From: Bimastos eiseni
Taxonomy: Eukaryota; Annelida; Clitellata; Crassiclitellata; Lumbricidae
DNA: 64,000 bases
NCBI GenBank assembly: GCA_959347315.1
Contig: OY365811.1
Span: 27,898,145 to 27,962,144, forward strand
Reading direction: 5' to 3'
The position numbers and the translations under genes are program-made. The notes under the pieces are model-generated. The model had not been told where the DNA came from and did not search any database. It worked only from the letters and a program-made list of their open reading frames with translations. How positions within the stretch are numbered: the stretch's first letter is position 1; each line of letters opens with the position of its first letter. Shown in pieces: positions 25,291 through 32,500 of the stretch.

Positions 25291-25833
25291 TGTCTGTTTC
25301 CAGCCAAAATCATATGACTGGCTTACAATAATTTCACACATTAATAACGCCCCTTATAATTATTATAAGAGACGTGATTAATGTGTGAAATTAAAGTATT
25401 GATTAGTTTACAGTTTCAAAGCAGGTGGAGTTTGTGGTTAGACTAAGACTTAGGCCTATGGTTGGGTCACCTTTTTCAAGATAGGCATCGTTTCGTATGT
25501 TAGATTCAAAATGCAGATTATTATTGGTTGACTATTTGAAATGGGCATTGACTAGAACTGTATAACACTGGTGATTGACGACGCATTAATTAACGATTGA
25601 CATGTCTTGCCGTGCAGAGCAAAACGAATGACTGGATTCCAAGTGTCGTGTTTACAGTCGTCGCCTTGGTAACCGGGTTTATGGCCCTTTTTCTTCCTGA
25701 GACGTTGGATAGGCCACTCCCGGAAACAATCGAAGAAATCCTGTCCTGGAAACGGATCAAGTTGCCGAGTTGCAAGAACAGCGTGGAGAAGAAGTTGAAG
25801 TCGAATAGGCCGATGAATTGCTTAGTTCATTAG
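8786..25833 (+). CDS. SLC22-like organic ion transporter, gene A (11 exons joined)
   Basis: Join 8786-8912, 13894-14096, 15746-15976, 18392-18588, 19278-19407, 19781-20061, 20721-20855, 22541-22626, 24159-24279, 24998-25070, 25618-25833: 1800 nt, 599 aa and stop. SLC22 proteins are 12-TM plasma-membrane carriers of organic cations, anions or zwitterions such as carnitine. Visible hallmarks are TM1 at about 18-41; a large extracellular loop (43-110) with Cys50, 77 and 92 and sequons at Asn55, 59, 82 and 87; TIVTEWDLVC at the exon 2/3 joint; ADRIGRK at 143-149; PESVPWL after TM6; FGRRWPL before TM9; PEIYPTNLR; and [14 protein letters not shown] at 555-568. Exon phases all match once intron 3 is read as GC-AG. 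Substrate cannot be read from sequence. The TM6-TM7 loop is longer than usual and Cys-rich. Confidence 0.92.
8913..9480 (+). repeat. (GTCA)n tetranucleotide array starting at the exon 1 donor
   Basis: Long, mildly degenerate GTCA tract with GTAA, GTCG and CACA variants, starting exactly at the 5' splice site of intron 1. Most units resemble the donor consensus GTCAGT. Confidence 0.9.
9490..9560 (+). repeat. (CTCA)n short array
   Basis: CTCACTCACTCACTCGCTCA-type units, roughly the complement-like continuation of the preceding GTCA array. Confidence 0.7.
10183..10203 (+). repeat. (CA)n microsatellite
   Basis: Short run of ACACAC repeats followed by ACATA-rich sequence. Confidence 0.75.
10366..10668 (+). 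repeat. Degenerate CTCTG-rich repeat left of the hAT insertion
   Basis: Irregular TCCTCTGCTC-like units resembling a decayed form of the 17-bp minisatellite found to the right of the hAT element at 11580. Suggests that both flanks were once one array. Confidence 0.6.
10669..10676 (+). repeat. Target site duplication CTCTGCCC (left)
   Basis: Identical to 11558-11565. The flanking repeat is CTCTG-rich, so part of the identity could be chance, but all eight bases match. Confidence 0.7.
10677..11557. mobile_element. Non-autonomous hAT-like element, copy 1 (881 bp)
   Basis: Ends are CAGAGATG and CAACACTG, i.e. CAGAGATG and CAGTGTTG as inverted ends, fitting the hAT CAGNG pattern. An 8-bp duplication CTCTGCCC flanks it. 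Both subterminal regions carry tandem GTCTCGAGAC / TCGGTCTCGG motifs; the middle is AT-rich with no transposase. The same element type recurs inverted at 47994-48750. Lies in intron 1 of gene A. Confidence 0.75.
11558..11565 (+). repeat. Target site duplication CTCTGCCC (right)
   Basis: Second copy of the 8-bp duplication, directly after the CAACACTG end of the element. Confidence 0.7.
11580..12452 (+). repeat. 17-bp minisatellite CTATCTGTCCTCTGCTC, about 51 units
   Basis: Very homogeneous 17-bp array differing mainly at GCTCC/GCTCT/GTTCC. Because 17 is not a multiple of three, three units make a 51-nt period and create a 335-codon open frame with a 17-residue repeat; this is not a gene. Confidence 0.97.
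12453..12869 (+). other. Intron 1 spacer with CATA-rich stretches
   Basis: Short ACATATACATG and TGCATGCATACAAACATAC runs; no coding signal. Confidence 0.5.
12870..13640 (+). mobile_element. L2/CR1-like LINE, 3' half of reverse transcriptase
   Basis: Begins near an ADD motif ([10 protein letters not shown], degenerate YADD box) and continues with the MRLNP.KT..IWLG segment, the [17 protein letters not shown] block, LRQLR..SRSLS..AA..LVHAFI and, after a frame change near 13290, [30 protein letters not shown]. This is the conserved order downstream of the RT core in L2/CR1-type LINEs. Frameshifted and 5'-truncated; in intron 1 of gene A. Confidence 0.85.
13894..14096 (+). CDS. Gene A exon 2: large extracellular loop
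   Basis: Acceptor TTTCCTTTCAG|GT, donor GAA|GTATGG. Encodes residues 43-110 with three Cys and four N-glycosylation sequons and the PCPDGWTYD...TIVTE block. Length (203 nt) equals that of gene B exon 2. Confidence 0.93.
14768..14905. repeat. (TA)n / (ATAC)n microsatellite
   Basis: Alternating TATATA and ACATATAT runs; open on both strands, which produces spurious Ile/Tyr reading frames. Confidence 0.9.
15577..15725 (+). repeat. (GAT)n/(GCTGAT)n tract abutting exon 3
   Basis: GATGATGATGACGCTGCTGCTGAT-type trinucleotide repeats ending about 20 bp before the exon 3 acceptor. Gene B has a shorter GAT tract at the same place (36480-36507). Confidence 0.85.
15746..15976 (+). CDS. Gene A exon 3: TM2-TM3 and ADRIGRK motif
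   Basis: Starts at TGG after GCAAG. Encodes [12 protein letters not shown]2, ADRIGRK and TM3-TM4 up to RFLQGAMRE. The end is set at GAGAGAG|GCAGGTGA, a GC donor, because only this phase 0 end fits exon 4 and the SLC22 spacing. Same length (231 nt) in gene B. Confidence 0.85.
16195..16420 (+). repeat. Degenerate ~30-bp tandem repeat, ACAGACGCA/CGATCAAC units
   Basis: Repeats of CGATCAACAGACGCACGAAC type with variation. It opens reading frames on both strands that are repeat artefacts. Confidence 0.7.
16421..17650 (+). other. Gene A intron 3, unannotated part
   Basis: AT-rich, unique-looking sequence. The words TCTATTT and CCAACTTCTATT recur loosely at 17280-17470. No coding signal. Confidence 0.4.
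17660..18080. repeat. (ATT)n trinucleotide array
   Basis: About 400 bp of TTA/ATT repeats with scattered GTG, ATA and a short GACGATGACGATG island at about 17920-17933. Largest trinucleotide tract in the window; in intron 3 of gene A. Confidence 0.95.
18392..18588 (+). CDS. Gene A exon 4: TM4-TM6
   Basis: Acceptor GACTAG|GGC in phase 0. Encodes [15 protein letters not shown]...RTFAGT..., the SLC22 TM4-TM5 region, then RHWRYLQLA and TM6. Donor ATG|GTAAGT, phase 2. Same length (197 nt) in gene B. Confidence 0.92.
19130..19180 (+). repeat. (CAT)n short repeat
   Basis: CATCATCACCATCATCATC run in intron 4 of gene A. Confidence 0.75.
19278..19407 (+). CDS. Gene A exon 5: PESVPWL and start of cytosolic loop
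   Basis: Completes [10 protein letters not shown], the conserved PESPRWL-type motif after TM6, then [17 protein letters not shown]. Donor CAG|GTGATG in phase 0. Six nt shorter than gene B exon 5. Confidence 0.92.
19781..20061 (+). CDS. Gene A exon 6: cytosolic loop and TM7 start
   Basis: Encodes a charged Lys/Glu/Gln stretch, then KYPDGID, a Cys cluster CGALCC (residues 347-352), RCRR-type basic residues, and [14 protein letters not shown] leading into TM7. Donor TTTG|GTCAGT, phase 2. 39 nt shorter than gene B exon 6; the difference lies in the charged stretch. Confidence 0.92.
20560..20712 (+). repeat. (GAT)n/(GAC)n tract abutting exon 7
   Basis: GATGATGATGTAGACGACGACG-type repeats end within 10 bp of the acceptor CTAATAACAG, leaving no polypyrimidine tract. 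Confidence 0.85.
20721..20855 (+). CDS. Gene A exon 7: TM7-TM8
   Basis: Encodes [14 protein letters not shown]...[18 protein letters not shown]..., the SLC22 TM7-TM8 block with YYGLSL and the SGAVEAPA signature. Donor AAAAG|GTACGC, phase 2. Nearly identical to gene B exon 7. Confidence 0.95.
20860..20985 (+). repeat. Short tandem repeat GTGCGTTGTGATGATAA
   Basis: Five to six degenerate units of ACGATAAGNNGTGCGTTGTG type directly after the exon 7 donor. Confidence 0.65.
21193..21197 (+). repeat. Target site duplication GATAA (left)
   Basis: Matches 22364-22368 exactly and flanks a TG...CA element. Confidence 0.75.
21490..21910 (+). repeat. GACGAC-rich imperfect tandem block inside the solo LTR
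   Basis: Imperfect repeats such as GCGGCCAACACC(C/T)CTGGTGTGG and TGTGACGGGAGA(G)GCAGGCAGAGCAGCG occur twice each, separated by GACGAC runs. Produces spurious open frames on both strands. Confidence 0.75.
22060..22310 (+). repeat. TTGGGCCAACT tandem repeat inside the solo LTR
   Basis: At least ten copies of the near-palindrome TTGGGCCAAC at irregular spacing, alternating with short unique words. Confidence 0.85.
22364..22368 (+). repeat. Target site duplication GATAA (right)
   Basis: Second copy of the 5-bp duplication, directly after the terminal CA. Confidence 0.75.
22541..22626 (+). CDS. Gene A exon 8: FGRRWPL and TM9
   Basis: Acceptor TCATTGTTAG|G. Encodes [16 protein letters not shown]..., the second loop motif (RxGRR-like) before TM9. 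Donor ACAG|GTAAAA, phase 1. 86 nt in both genes. Confidence 0.92.
22890..23165 (+). mobile_element. LINE 3' remnant
   Basis: Translates as [20 protein letters not shown]... with [11 protein letters not shown], the usual C-terminal end of L2/CR1-like ORF2 proteins, followed by a short 3' tail containing GGCGGCGCTATAGAAG. No RT core. Confidence 0.7.
23166..24158 (+). other. Gene A intron 8, remaining part
   Basis: AT-rich, no coding signal. The last 45 bp before exon 9 are clearly homologous to gene B intron 8 (CATGTATTGA.CCG.ATATTACGG). Confidence 0.5.
24159..24279 (+). CDS. Gene A exon 9: TM10-TM11 region
   Basis: Acceptor TTATAG|AG. In the transporter frame it reads [36 protein letters not shown] and TNLR, the family's MIGKF..TAAF...Y.AEIYPT block. 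The longer open frame overlapping this exon is a different, meaningless frame. Donor CTCAG|GTACTA, phase 2. Confidence 0.92.
24280..24997 (+). other. Gene A intron 9
   Basis: AT-rich. Includes a short inverted repeat AAGGGGCTGGA / TCCAGCCCCTT-like near 24620-24645. No coding signal. Confidence 0.45.
24998..25070 (+). CDS. Gene A exon 10: TM11
   Basis: Acceptor TTTACAG|A. Encodes [20 protein letters not shown] plus FGYI, the G..S...R.G....P family motif. Donor ATT|GTGAGT, phase 0. 73 nt in both genes. Confidence 0.93.
25216..25289 (+). repeat. (TG)n microsatellite
   Basis: About 37 TG dinucleotides in intron 10 of gene A. Confidence 0.97.
25330..25392. repeat. 63-bp near-perfect palindrome
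   Basis: Arms AATTTCACACATTAAT...CTTATAAT and its complement meet almost without a spacer. About 31 bp each with three or four mismatches. Could be a tiny MITE-like remnant or a cruciform-forming sequence. Confidence 0.8.
25618..25833 (+). CDS. Gene A exon 11: TM12 and C-terminus
   Basis: Acceptor CCGTGCAG|AGC. Encodes [11 protein letters not shown]..., TM12, then [14 protein letters not shown], the SLC22 C-terminal signature, and a basic tail ending at TAG. The tail diverges from gene B after SWKR. Confidence 0.93.
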   Translation, partial: SKTNDWIPSVVFTVVALVTGFMALFLPETLDRPLPETIEEILSWKRIKLPSCKNSVEKKLKSNRPMNCLVH

Positions 25834-25928
25834 CGAACTTATCTATGAAGGGATACACATTGTTTGAACTGTCGGTTCAGATACTGCTAGGCATTACTCA
25901 GACTCGGACAAATAATGGGTCCAAATTT

Positions 25929-25934
25929 AATAAA
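25929..25934 (+). promoter_or_regulatory. Candidate polyadenylation signal, gene A
   Basis: AATAAA 96 bp after the stop. Plausible but unproven; other AATAAA-like strings follow. Confidence 0.4.
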
Positions 25935-27479
25935 AGTCCGCTTTTCAAACAAATATCGGAATTCCGATTATTTTCTGTTTTAAAAACGTATATCTTATTT
26001 TTTCATTTGCAAAATGAGCGTATTTAATTTGCTTATCACCATAGTGAAATACCCTTCTGAAAATTACAAACACATTCTTGCATTTATTTAAAGTTATGCT
26101 CTAAATTCATTGCGCTGCAGTGTGAGATTTATTAATTCCAAAAGCATATAATTATATTCGGCCTACATTCTTTCAAAAATTACAATATGTTGAAACGTAT
26201 ATGGTTCTTTATATATGGACATAATTGTAGGCCTATGAATTGTTAAGTTGGATTGATGATGTTTAAATAGAAATTGGATTGACGGCAAATATATTTTGCT
26301 TAATTTGACAGAAGTTAAATAAATAACTTGTCGTCATCCGTCCGTGTTGCACTTGTAGTCATGCTGTGGTTTGTCAGTTTGAAATTAAATTAAACTCTAT
26401 TATTATGTTGGATTGATGATAGGCTAAATATATCTTTTACTCAACCTTTACACAAAGAGCAATAGTCCAGGGGTGCAAATGTCCGGGCGAAATTTGTCGA
26501 GGGGCAATGTCCGGGGGGCAATTGCCTGGGGCAAATTCTGGAGGCAATTGGCAACCATACAATTGACGTAGTTCCTCATAATATTGTAACTATTGGAGTA
26601 CGCAGTTAGTTCACCGATTTGCAGTGATAATACGTATTAACACATGTGCAGTTCGCAAGTTCTCAGCATAATATCGCTTACAAGGGCATAATAATAGAAT
26701 AATGTAGTGATACAGAAACGGCTGTGCTATCAGTGTGAAAGGTTCGTGGATATGGGTCTCTATGACAGAAACAGACAAAATGGACTTGAAAACATAGGCC
26801 CTATATAATTATGGAAATTACTAGGTATGACTTAAATCCGTGTAGATGACTGAATGAGTGGAGAATAAAATGTATGCATTTTAAGTAGGTGGATAAACCA
26901 CTCGGAGAGTTATCAGAGAGCACCGAAAGAATTTGCAAACAGACTGTTAACAAAATGGCAATCATAATGCCACAACCCAACTAATATTATTGCACAAATA
27001 TTATTCATCAAATATTGAGATCAATTCTTTTGAAGATAACATATGATTGTGCATGGTCACTAATCACTCCTCAACTAAACATCGACGCACTAAAAGACAG
27101 GACGAACAGTGGAAAACACAAGACACTAATAGCATTTCTTAAACTTTTCTAAAATATGGAGGGATATAAGTAGCTCTCCATTCCAACAGGTCCAAACCTT
27201 AAATGTCAGAGTACTTTGGTCTCTTCCATGCACACATGCATACACCTAAAAACACACATACACACATAGGTACACATATATTATATATGGTAAAGGAATT
27301 CGGCATGACTGCAAGGGTACAGACAGGCAAAGAGAGTGACATGCAGACACGTATCGACGGGCACCTAGAGACAGACACGGTGCAGGCCGACCACGTCCGT
27401 TGTTTACAGAGCGTTGCTCTAATATTTCTACGGTAGCTTATAAGGGACATTGTTTACGAAATATAAATACCTCATGCTA
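25935..27479. other. Intergenic spacer between transporter A and the Gypsy remnant
   Basis: AT-rich, with a short GGGGCAA-rich patch at 26465-26550 and CACACATA repeats near 27235-27275. No gene supported. Confidence 0.45.
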
Positions 27480-27764
27480 CCTACGCGGACGCCCAGACTG
27501 CTAGCCGACCGCTAAGGTGGGCGGACAAGACGTAGACCGCTAGTAGGCGGACATTATAGACCGAAGACCGGAGGATCGAAGGCAAGGGATCGGACAGGAA
27601 TCGAAGACAGCGAGTACCGAAGAACGGCAGGATTGAACCGAGGTGACCGACTAGAACAGCAAGTCGTGGGAAAATGTACGATACCGGGATTCCGAAGACG
27701 TGAAGACGGTTCTGATCGAGGGACGGCAGCCTGCGGCGTGAATACAGTAGGGTGACAGCGGCGG

Positions 27765-27799
27765 AATAGGACGGACAAAATAAGTAATGTGCTTTATAC
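27765..27799 (+). repeat. 35-bp direct repeat flanking the Gypsy coding part (left)
   Basis: Reads AATAGGACGGACAAAATAAG and continues to TTTATAC. It matches 28913-28947 with one mismatch. Confidence 0.9.
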
Positions 27800-28912
27800 A
27801 AGAGGCCTTCGATCAACTACGGCGTTGTTAACCAGCGCCCCAATACTTGGGCGGCCTAGAGATAACGATACGTACATTTTGGACTGCGATGCATCCGACT
27901 ATGACATCGGTGCTGTACTGTCGCAGAAACAGGAAGGATCGGAACGAGTGACTGCCTAAGGAAGTCTTCTCCTATCTGCAGCCGAAACGAGGTATTGTGT
28001 GACAAGGAAGGAATTGTTGGCCGTGGTGCACTTCACGGGACAATTTCGGCAGCACCTTCTTGGACGCCATTTCATCCTGATAACCGACCATCCCGCGTTA
28101 CTATGGCTTCAAAAGACACCGGGGCCAATCGGACAACCGGGAAGATGGTTGGAACGATTGGCGGAATTCGTTTTTGAGATAATACACCGACCGGGAGTCC
28201 GACACGGTAATGCGGATGCCTTGTCGAGAAAGCCGTGCCGCCAGTGCGGCATTGAGGATGAAGTCCTTCTCGTGGCAGCAACGCGAGTGGTGGGACAACA
28301 ACTTGAAGTAAGAGACAAAGTTGTTGCAACCGGACCAGTTACAGTGCAAGACGCACAGGAAAGGGATCCTGATTTGTGTATAGTCAGACGATGGTTAGAA
28401 GGACCAGATGGTGCGCCGGTCCTTGAGGACACTCAAAACGAGAATTTAGTTGTAAAAACGTATTGGTTTCAGCGCGAAAAATTGCAGATTACAGATTACA
28501 CATTCTGTATCGAAAGACGTTCGATGGAGAGATGCAAGTTGTGCTCCCAAAGGAACTGAGGCAGCAATTCCTGAAGTCGACGCATGCCGGTATTACTGGA
28601 AGTCATCTCGGCATACGACCGATCAGGGCACAAGTTAGACGCCAGGCCTACTGGGTTGGATGGTCCAAAGATGTGTGGTTCTTTTATCGATCCTGTCCAG
28701 AATGATGTCAGTACCACCGCGGTCAGCCTCCTAGACAAGGACTGCTACAAGTGGTGCCCTGCGGAGAGTCCTTCGAGCGAATAAGTATTGATGTGACCGG
28801 ACCTCATCCGAGGAGTCGACGAGGAAATTTAAATATATTGACTGTCATGGATAACATCACAAAGTACGTCGAAGCAATCGCCAATCAAGAGGTATGCACG
28901 GTGGCAAAAGCC

Positions 28913-28947
28913 AATAGGGCGGACAAAATAAGTAATGTGCTTTATAC
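28913..28947 (+). repeat. 35-bp direct repeat flanking the Gypsy coding part (right)
   Basis: Second copy, beginning AATAGGGCGGACAAAATAAG. In the integrase frame it translates across the junction as an unrelated tail, so homology to integrase ends where the repeat starts. Confidence 0.9.
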
Positions 28948-29130
28948 GTAGAGCTAGGCCTAAACCAGTTAATAGTCAAACGTCGAACAATCATTAAAGT
29001 AGAAACGAAGAACTACGAGTTGTTGTTCATGAATATATATTAAATTCCGTCCAATAAGACTTCCTGCCGACCGTCGGAAGCCGTACCCACAACAAAGAAG
29101 AAGACGACCATCTTTCTCTCTTATACACGA

Positions 29131-29422
29131 CAGACAATTTCTCTACAATAATATATATATATATATCGTGTGTGCGCGTGAACATGATCGCATGATGTAG
29201 ATGTGCATGTAGGCCTATTTGCTAAGCTAAAAACAAAAAGGACTTTGTGCTGGTAGTGGAATAACACGGACGTCATTTATGCCTCTGCATCTTGAATTTA
29301 TTACCTCTGCTTCGTAGCCGGTTCTATCAGATGGATTAAAACAAGACCCTTTTTCTCTACGGAGAAGCTCTCCATGTGACGGGAAAGGCGAAAGTAAGAA
29401 GGATAAGGAATCAGACGAGAAG
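29131..29422 (+). other. Spacer and probable 5' UTR of gene B
   Basis: Short (AT)n at 29150-29166, one TAGGCCTA copy, and an A/G-rich stretch before the gene B start codon. No promoter motif recognised. Confidence 0.4.
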
Positions 29423-29549
29423 ATGGAGGTCGACGAAGCCCTCCTGAGGATTGGAACGTTCAACCGATGGAGGGTCATCATCTATTCACTTATCTGCACC
29501 AGTTTCTCACTTTCCGGATGCTGGAGTGTCATGTCCATCGTTTTTACAG
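29423..29549 (+). CDS. Gene B exon 1: N-terminus and TM1
   Basis: Starts [20 protein letters not shown], aligned residue for residue with gene A. Donor TTACAG|GTCAGT, phase 1. The intron lacks the long GTCA array seen in gene A. Confidence 0.92.
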
Positions 29550-32500
29550 GTCAGTGTCTCTCATTTCTTCACTCGCAATCAAATGTTATTCTCTTACTAC
29601 GTACATAGATCGCATCTAGTAATATCTTTATATTAATATAGCGTAATGCGGTGTTGGACCTGGCTTGGTTGGAGACCTTGAGATCAGAGGTGTAGCGACG
29701 GGGGGGGTCGAGGGTGCGAACCGCCCCAGGCGGCACTTGTCCTTGGAGCGGTAAAAAATAAATAAAAAAATATTTGTTGTATAAGTTGCATTCTTCAAGA
29801 TTCTTATTGCTCTTGTCTAAGCCTAACACAATGCTTTTTTAGTTTTTTCTCGACTTAAAACTAACATATACGATACCGAAGCACCATCAAAATTATAGAT
29901 TGTCTCCTTGTGTTTCTGGACATCAGCGCAGTCCTCAGGTAATTTGGCACCCTAAGCATTCATCTATGTAAGAACGCCCCACTACCGTCGCATAAACAGT
30001 AAGGTGTGAGAAAATATGGGGTAAAGCACACACTGCACGATGAACATAAAAATGTTTGTGGCAAAATATATATAGCCTACGATTCTGGCATAGGAAAATT
30101 GATAGGGAAAGAGCGGAGGATTCAATGAGGTGCTAAGAGATTCAATATTGTTCTTGGAATTAGCCTAAAACTAGTTCTAAAAAACTAATTTATGAATTTA
30201 TGTTCGTATCATCCTAACATTTTATTCCTGAAAATATTACCGTATCATTTCTAAAATTCGGCGCCCCTAAGTGCGCCCCTAAAACTTTCCTACGTCGCCT
30301 ATGACAGGAGCAGGCCCCGATAAATATGGCGCAAAAGAGAATTTAGACAATATTATTAATACTAAATTTATTTCATTCAAATCTATAGTTGCGAAAGTAG
30401 AAATTAAATAAAATAGCGTTCTCTTGAGATTAATATAATACAAACTTGCAGACGACAAGATCATCTGTGCTTTATTATAATATTTATTATTTTCATCTAA
30501 ACCTGATTTCAACTCACCTGCTAAATATGTTTATACTAACTTGAGTTATAAATAGAAAAATATTCATTTTTATATATTTTAAAACTTATATTAGATTAAA
30601 TAGCCTGCGTTTGGTAGCGGGAGTATCCAGGAAGTAGTGCCCAGTGCCTACATCCTATATCCATTTTCCTTAACATTTTAGTTTAGCGGGAATGAAAGTA
30701 TGAAACCGTACCGTATAAGTAATTTGTATGATTAGTGACCAGTAACTGGTCTATTCTAATTACTTTGGTTACTATAGTCCCATCATGATTAAATGGTGTT
30801 AGTTAGGACTTTTTTTCAATATGTAGAGGGAAAGAAAAAATTGTGACTGTTTAATTTAAATTTTATGGGAACTTTCTAATTTTCGATCTTTGGCCTGCAA
30901 GACGTTTAGTAACTTTATTGTGGAGCTTGCCTTTTTGTTTGCTTTTTAAACGGTTTATTTCTTAATTAATACCATCTTATTCTATTTCTCATTTTTATAT
31001 CGAATGATAGCGCATTTTTAATTAGTTAAACGGTTTTAATTTGACAGTACATGCTGATGTTGTTACTTACTGTATTATGAATTGAATACTGAATAGAATA
31101 ATCATAATGTATAATGAAAACACTCAAAACAGGAGTCTTGTCCATATTTCCTCCCCTTGTGCAAATCTCGGGATATGCACAAAACTGAAGTGATAGAAAT
31201 AACAGACAGGGGCGGCATTTTGTAGCTTCGCCCCTGGCGAAACTTTGCCTCGCTACGCCACGGCTTGAGATGAGTAATGACCCGGGGTTGAGAAGACTTA
31301 GTAGATCGGGTTGGATGGATGGCGAACAGTTCGCGAGGATACATTATTTAGGTGTGGAATATTGTAAGCAGGTTTAGGTTAGGATTTTGAGAAGGATCCG
31401 CTTTGGGAATTTTATTGCCATTGTCATCTTGAGCGTTCACATATCTCCAGAACCCATGCGACACTAGGCCTACCGGAGACAATAGGCTCAATGAGAGCGA
31501 GAGTTAAATACGATAATCAGGCCCGGTCCGAGGCGTAGGCGAAGTAGGCGGCTGCCTACGGCGGCAAATTAAGGGGGCGGCACTTTTAAGATATGCAATA
31601 AAATCTGCCCAGGAAAATAATGTACAGTATTCATATTTAATAATATTTTTACTGCACTTTGTCTTTTTGGAATTGGTTAACAGAAAATATATAATTTTCG
31701 GAATTTATTTTCCAATTCTTTTCGTCGCATGAAGTATTGTTGATAACACTGAATTTATCTCGGCATAGAGTAGCCCTACAGTAAAACGTACGTCATATGT
31801 TCAAAACGTCATAGCGTCGTCAATTTCCGGCTTCTGTTTATCAGTATAAATCAAAGCTAATTTAGTACATTTCATTCACTTGTTTTATTTCTTTTAAAAA
31901 TTTCATAACTTTAACCCAAATGGCGGATCCAAAACGTAGTGGAAGAAAGAGACAACGATTGTCTGGGTCAGAATATAAAAAAATAAGGCTCATACGTGAA
32001 TCGGCTGCAGCTAAACAGAAAGACGCCATCCTCAAGTTTACTGAACCTAAACTTCTGGCATCTACTGAGGCGCCTAATGACAACGAAGACTCCTCATCCG
32101 ACCACGAAGAACAAAATCTAACTGAGGAATTCAAATTCGGCACAGAGGAGCAAAATGAATACAGCGATAATGAAGGTAAATTTAACAATGATAAAATACA
32201 ATGTAGCGTAAGCGTTATCAACTGCGTCGACTGTTTAAGTGATAAGCCTACAGGAAGGCCTACATGCACATGCAAAGATGTACAAAATGTAAATGCTGAG
32301 GATGCAGGCGTTGCTGATAAAGGGAACGCTATGGTCGTTGAAGACGATCATTTCAACAACATGAATGACATGGTTTCCACAGATCCATCTCACTGGCCTG
32401 CAATAAATGACAGATCGCGAGTCTGGTTGGTGCAATGTGGTCCCTACCAACATAATGTGACTGCGTTTCCCTTAGACAAAGAAGGTAGAAAATTTTCGTC

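Larger units (their letters stand above)
27480..29130 (+). mobile_element. Broken Gypsy-type LTR retroelement
   Basis: The central part (27800-28910) encodes the end of RT, RNase H (ILDCDASDYDIGAVLSQ, LLTRKELLAVVHFT-like, LITDHPALLWL, HRPGVRHGNADALSR) and the integrase start (H2C2-like H.GITGSHLG, then ISIDVTGPHP). Frames change at least at 27825, 27958 and 28705, and there are stops. The coding part is cut off in the integrase core. A 35-bp direct repeat lies at both edges (27765 and 28913). The outer parts look like element-derived non-coding sequence, but LTR ends were not identified. Confidence 0.8.
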
